Under the pieces are notes generated by a model, which made no database searches, was not told the origin of the DNA, and saw nothing but the letters and a program-made list of their open reading frames with translations. A stretch of 18,952 nucleotides of DNA from Candidatus Heimdallarchaeota archaeon (GTDB taxonomy: Archaea; Asgardarchaeota; Heimdallarchaeia; Heimdallarchaeales; Kariarchaeaceae): NCBI GenBank assembly GCA_029882335.1, contig JAOUKW010000025.1, positions 1 to 18,952 on the forward strand, in the 5' to 3' direction. Every line of letters starts with the position of its first letter. Positions within the stretch are counted from its first letter, which is position 1. Made by a program: the position numbers and the translations under genes. Shown piece by piece: positions 16,249 through 18,952 of this stretch.

Positions 16249-16992
16249 ATGGTTAGTTATTTAGAAATTTCAAAAATGTTATTTATTCAAAATATCAAAA
16301 CTCTAAAGAAATTCACAATTATTTTCCTCTCTCTAAGTTTAATATTATTGTTTGATAATTTCATTGGGTGGTTTAATTCTTGGGTGATTGATATTACAAT
16401 ATCCATTATATGGTTTTTAATTACATTATTGCTGATACTTAATCTTCAATTTATTATCCATGAATTGGGTCATATTCATAAAACTCCATTTAATTCCGAT
16501 AGAAAATATTATTTTGAATATCAGGGACCTTTTGGCGTAAGAATTTCAAAGACAAAGGAAGGAGAAACCTCAATAACAGATCAAATAAAGGCTTTGGAAG
16601 CACCTTATATTGGCTTATTTGGTTTTTTGATTACCTTGATTTCAATTATCCAGATTTGGCTTACTATTATATTAAGTAGTTATCTAACTACTACTTGGAT
16701 TATTTTTGTATTTATTTCAATATTTTGGTTAAAGTATCTCTGTGATACATGTGTATTATTATTGATACACTTATGGAAGATTACAACACCACGATTTATC
16801 AAAATTGCAAAAATATTAAGCATACCAGTATCAACTGATATTCTTGTAATTGCCCATTTAAAAGGAGAAAAAATCTATGAGAATTTTGATTTAAATGATG
16901 ACGGCTATATTGCAATAATTGAAGAGAAAATGGAGAATAACCTGCTTACTATAATTCATCAAAGTAAACATATCACATATTATAGGCATTGA
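16249..16992 (+). CDS. M50-like membrane metalloprotease with C-terminal EF-hand loop
   Basis: This 247-residue protein begins at ATG 16249 (a TTG 12 bases earlier is in frame). Four or more membrane helices are visible: about residues 22-42, 46-70, 120-145 and 150-175. HELGH (residues 71-75) at the end of the second helix is the zinc site of site-2-type M50 proteases, which cut within membranes. An LCDTC in the last helix could supply the third zinc ligand in place of the usual NxxPxxxxDG motif, which I do not see. The C-terminal loop DLNDDGYIAIIE (214-225) is a complete EF-hand calcium site. Activity controlled by calcium is an inference. It stands alone between two gene-poor regions. Confidence 0.7.
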   Translation: MVSYLEISKMLFIQNIKTLKKFTIIFLSLSLILLFDNFIGWFNSWVIDITISIIWFLITLLLILNLQFIIHELGHIHKTPFNSDRKYYFEYQGPFGVRISKTKEGETSITDQIKALEAPYIGLFGFLITLISIIQIWLTIILSSYLTTTWIIFVFISIFWLKYLCDTCVLLLIHLWKITTPRFIKIAKILSIPVSTDILVIAHLKGEKIYENFDLNDDGYIAIIEEKMENNLLTIIHQSKHITYYRH

Positions 16993-17487
16993 TTTTCCCT
17001 ATTTGAAATCATTAATTTTATTGCTTGATCGATCCAGTCAATCCTTTATCTTTCTCTTTATTTATTTTTTCGATTGATAAAATAAACACTAATAGTTATT
17101 GAAATTACTGGATAAAATATATTTATAGAAAAATCAAAGTCGGTCGATTGAGATATATTAAAAAGAAAGGTGAGTCTTTCTCCCATTGAATATGTTAATA
17201 TCTATTTGAACAATTGTTATTATTTCTAACAACAGTAATACCAAAATAATAAGATTATATTGAAAATAATGAATTATTTCCGCTTTCAGCTACCAAAGGA
17301 GAGTTTAACGGATCTCTAACAAAATTTTAGGAATTAGATCATATTTTATGGATTTACCTATAAATACATCTAGATAAAAGATAGAGTGGTGAAAGACTCA
17401 CAAAGAAAGAATATTATGTAAATCACCGACAAATTATTGATATTACAATGACTGATTATCTTTATGAATTGGTAGATTAATTTGAGG
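16993..17487. other. Gene-free stretch bounded by a 10-bp inverted repeat
   Basis: I see no coding signal. TGAGTCTTTC (17171-17180) recurs inverted as GAAAGACTCA (17391-17400). The left copy also takes part in a small hairpin, AGAAAG-GTGAGT-CTTTCT (17164-17181). A second copy of TCGATCCAGTCAA lies at 17029-17041. Confidence 0.4.
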
Positions 17488-17751
17488 TTAATACTTTATT
17501 TTGATAAAGTAAAAAATGGCCACCAATCTATTTAGATACAAATAATTGGGATATCTTTTAACAGACTCTAAAGCTACTTTTTGACAATCAAAGACTAATT
17601 TTAACATTTCATTAGGAAAGAGTTCTCTAATGATAAGAAATTCATTTATCTCTTTCTTAATTGGGACGTTAAAGTCTGCTTTGAACATTATAATGTATTT
17701 TTCGTTTCTTCTCTTATAAGTTTTATCGATATTCTGTATATCTGACCCCAT
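17488..17751 (-). CDS. Hypothetical small protein, doubtful
   Basis: From ATG 17751 the frame encodes 87 residues (TTG 17769 would give 93). Composition is plausible: charged N-terminus, then NEFLIIRELFPNEMLKLVFD and a hydrophobic end. I recognise no family, and there is no ribosome site or clear TATA element. It may be a remnant; coding by chance is quite possible in such AT-rich DNA. Confidence 0.25.
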   Translation of the reverse strand: MGSDIQNIDKTYKRRNEKYIIMFKADFNVPIKKEINEFLIIRELFPNEMLKLVFDCQKVALESVKRYPNYLYLNRLVAIFYFIKIKY

Positions 17752-17887
17752 ACTCTTTTGTATAGACAAAATGAGCTAAGTTGAAATAATCGCAGTAGAA
17801 AGGGTGAAGTTAGAAAACTTTGGATTTTTGCACATTTTGATAATACTATTAAATTTGTTTGTAGATTGAAAATATTGGTATATTTAT

Positions 17888-17898
17888 GTTTCAATCCT
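17888..17898 (-). repeat. Isolated 11-bp end of the CRISPR repeat
   Basis: On the minus strand AGGATTGAAAC is identical to the last 11 bases of the array repeat, including the whole crRNA tag. The rest of the repeat is not recognisable upstream; a perfect palindrome sits there instead. It may be a degenerate repeat or a chance match. Confidence 0.3.
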
Positions 17899-17907
17899 TC
17901 ATCATAC

Positions 17908-17926
17908 AGTTTACTAATAGTAAACT
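17908..17926. promoter_or_regulatory. Perfect 19-bp palindrome
   Basis: AGTTTACTA-A-TAGTAAACT has nine perfectly paired bases on each side of one centre base. Such symmetry fits an operator for a dimeric regulator, or a hairpin. It lies upstream of the doubtful minus-strand ORF and next to the CRISPR repeat end. Confidence 0.45.
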
Positions 17927-18092
17927 AAAGGTTTATGACATTAAAATTTGTTAATTTGTCTATACAAGTATTCCTAAATTAATTGAATACCTCCTATATT
18001 TTCCTCAAAATCAAATATATTCATGTTTCAGGTAAAACATATATACTTTGATATATATTTCATAATATGGAAAATCAAAAATATAAGAGACA

Positions 18093-18333
18093 AAAAACCC
18101 CTAGATGTTGTTTTTTGTAATGAGAAGTTTATACATTTATTCAATGAAAAAATGGAAAAAAGTAGGATTCATTTGTATGACTTGTAAAAATACAAATTTG
18201 GGGGGTTTTTAATTAACTTGTTATCTAATAAATTAGAAAAACAAGTGGAAGTGAAATATTATCTTGAAATGAGGGTTAAAACAACTTGGTAACTTGGTAG
18301 TTATAAAAAAAACAAGTTATATTTTTTATATGT
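18093..18333. promoter_or_regulatory. Motif-rich region upstream of the one-spacer array
   Basis: AAAAACCCC (18093-18101) is inverted as GGGGTTTTT (18202-18210), and ATTTGTA (18171-18177) pairs with TACAAAT (18191-18197). ACTTG-type words then cluster: AACTTGTT at 18215, ACAAGT at 18241, tandem AACTTGGT at 18283 and 18291, and AACAAGTTAT at 18311. A TATA-like run (TTATATTTTTTATA) abuts the first repeat. It shows no resemblance to the main leader. Confidence 0.4.
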
Positions 18334-18446
18334 GTCACAATTGAGAAATACTTAGTAATAGGATTGAAACAACAGAGCAGTTGCTGATACTAAAATATAA
18401 GCCCAAGTCGTCACAATTGAGAAATACCTAGTAATAGGATTGAAAA
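18334..18446 (+). CRISPR. One-spacer CRISPR with the same repeat as the main array
   Basis: Repeat one (18334-18370) differs from the array repeat by one base (C to T at repeat position 19, which turns one hairpin G-C pair into G-U). The 39-nt spacer is 18371-18409. Repeat two (18410-18446) differs only in its last base (A for C). The usual leader is absent, so it probably does not gain spacers. It should still be processed by the same Cas6 if transcribed. Confidence 0.93.
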
Positions 18447-18952
18447 TGAGATCTATTTAATATCTTATTTCCAACTTTGTTCCGTCACACTTTCAGAGGT
18501 TATTGTTGATAGAATGGTTCTAACGTGATTTACAATTTTAAAACAATCAGATTAAAATGGTATACCATAAAGTCAATGAGAAGTCCTATTCTCAATATGA
18601 GAAACGTTGGTCCGCAAATAAATCTCAATGATTTCTATGCGAGTGATCTACTAATGGAAAAAAACATGGAAAACCCTACTTCAATGAAACCTCAAGGAAG
18701 AGGAGCGGAAAGAATAAGTCACAGAATGAAGTCTCTACTAATCCCACATTACAAGTGTGGGTGTCTGGCGACGACCTGCAGATAAACGGCTGAGCGTGTG
18801 TAAGTATGTACAATTAATTGAATGTACAAATTAGATTATCAAGATAAATCTAATAATTAGACTACCTAAGAATTGTATAAGACATTTTGGTGATAATTAC
18901 TGGAAATGGATGTTAATACATTGTTGAAATAAATTATCAATCTTGATATTTT
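18447..18952. other. No clear gene; GC-richer patch with a hairpin
   Basis: An 86-codon open frame (18525-18785) has no family I recognise. Bases 18660-18800 are clearly less AT-rich than the surroundings and contain CCCACA-TTACAAG-TGTGGG (18743-18761). It may be a structured RNA or the end of a vanished mobile element. The last 150 bp are plain AT-rich DNA, with two nearby TGTACA sites at 18807-18829. Confidence 0.35.

Noticed and set aside
18525..18785. C-terminal remnant of a TnpB transposon protein
   Set aside because: A vague resemblance only; no zinc-finger or catalytic motif is visible.

Overview
The window is very AT-rich, with short TATA-type promoters, and encodes a type I-B CRISPR-Cas effector together with a NosD-like beta-helix surface protein, a calexcitin-type EF-hand protein, a TPR protein ending in a winged helix, and a PIN/winged-helix pair. 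This mix points to an archaeon. An Asgard (Heimdallarchaeia-like) genome is my best guess, but that is inference from gene style only.

Layout. Positions 1-3079 (minus strand) hold a tight operon: cas8b, a separate small gene I read as the small subunit (Cas11), cas7, and the first codons of cas5 running off the left edge. A 775-bp intergenic stretch separates it from divergent cas6 (3855-4700). Next come a large surface protein (5106-8681), a TPR regulator (9130-11460) convergent with an EF-hand gene (11471-12043), and a leader followed by a 22-repeat CRISPR array (12689-14303). The array decays through two further repeats (to 14454). After it lie gene remnants, a winged-helix gene overlapping a PIN gene broken by a stop (14642-15534), an M50-like membrane protease with an EF-hand loop (16249-16992), a gene-poor stretch, and a second one-spacer CRISPR (18334-18446). 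cas1, cas2, cas3 and cas4 are not in the window; they may lie to the left, beyond cas5.

The most interesting part lies around cas6. Two previously unlabelled stretches are degenerate copies of the same 37-nt CRISPR repeat, arranged as pseudo-repeat, spacer-sized gap, pseudo-repeat. One (about 3578-3670) sits between cas8b and cas6 behind a TATA box. Its guide start, GAAATGGT, recurs at 3353-3360 in the apparent promoter of a tiny minus-strand ORF with a perfect AGGAGGT ribosome site. The other (4748-4857) follows cas6. Its first eight guide bases, TATTTATC, recur at 3080-3087, touching the cas8b start codon. Together they look like a CreTA-type toxin-antitoxin RNA pair plus a CreR-type RNA that lets the Cas complex repress its own operon. 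The seed matches are short, so this is a strong hypothesis, not a proof.

How the parts would work together: Cas6 cuts array transcripts at the small repeat hairpin to leave an AUUGAAAC tag, and Cas8b, Cas11, Cas7 and Cas5 assemble on the crRNA. The same machinery could load the two degenerate guides and hold down the toxin ORF and the cas operon.
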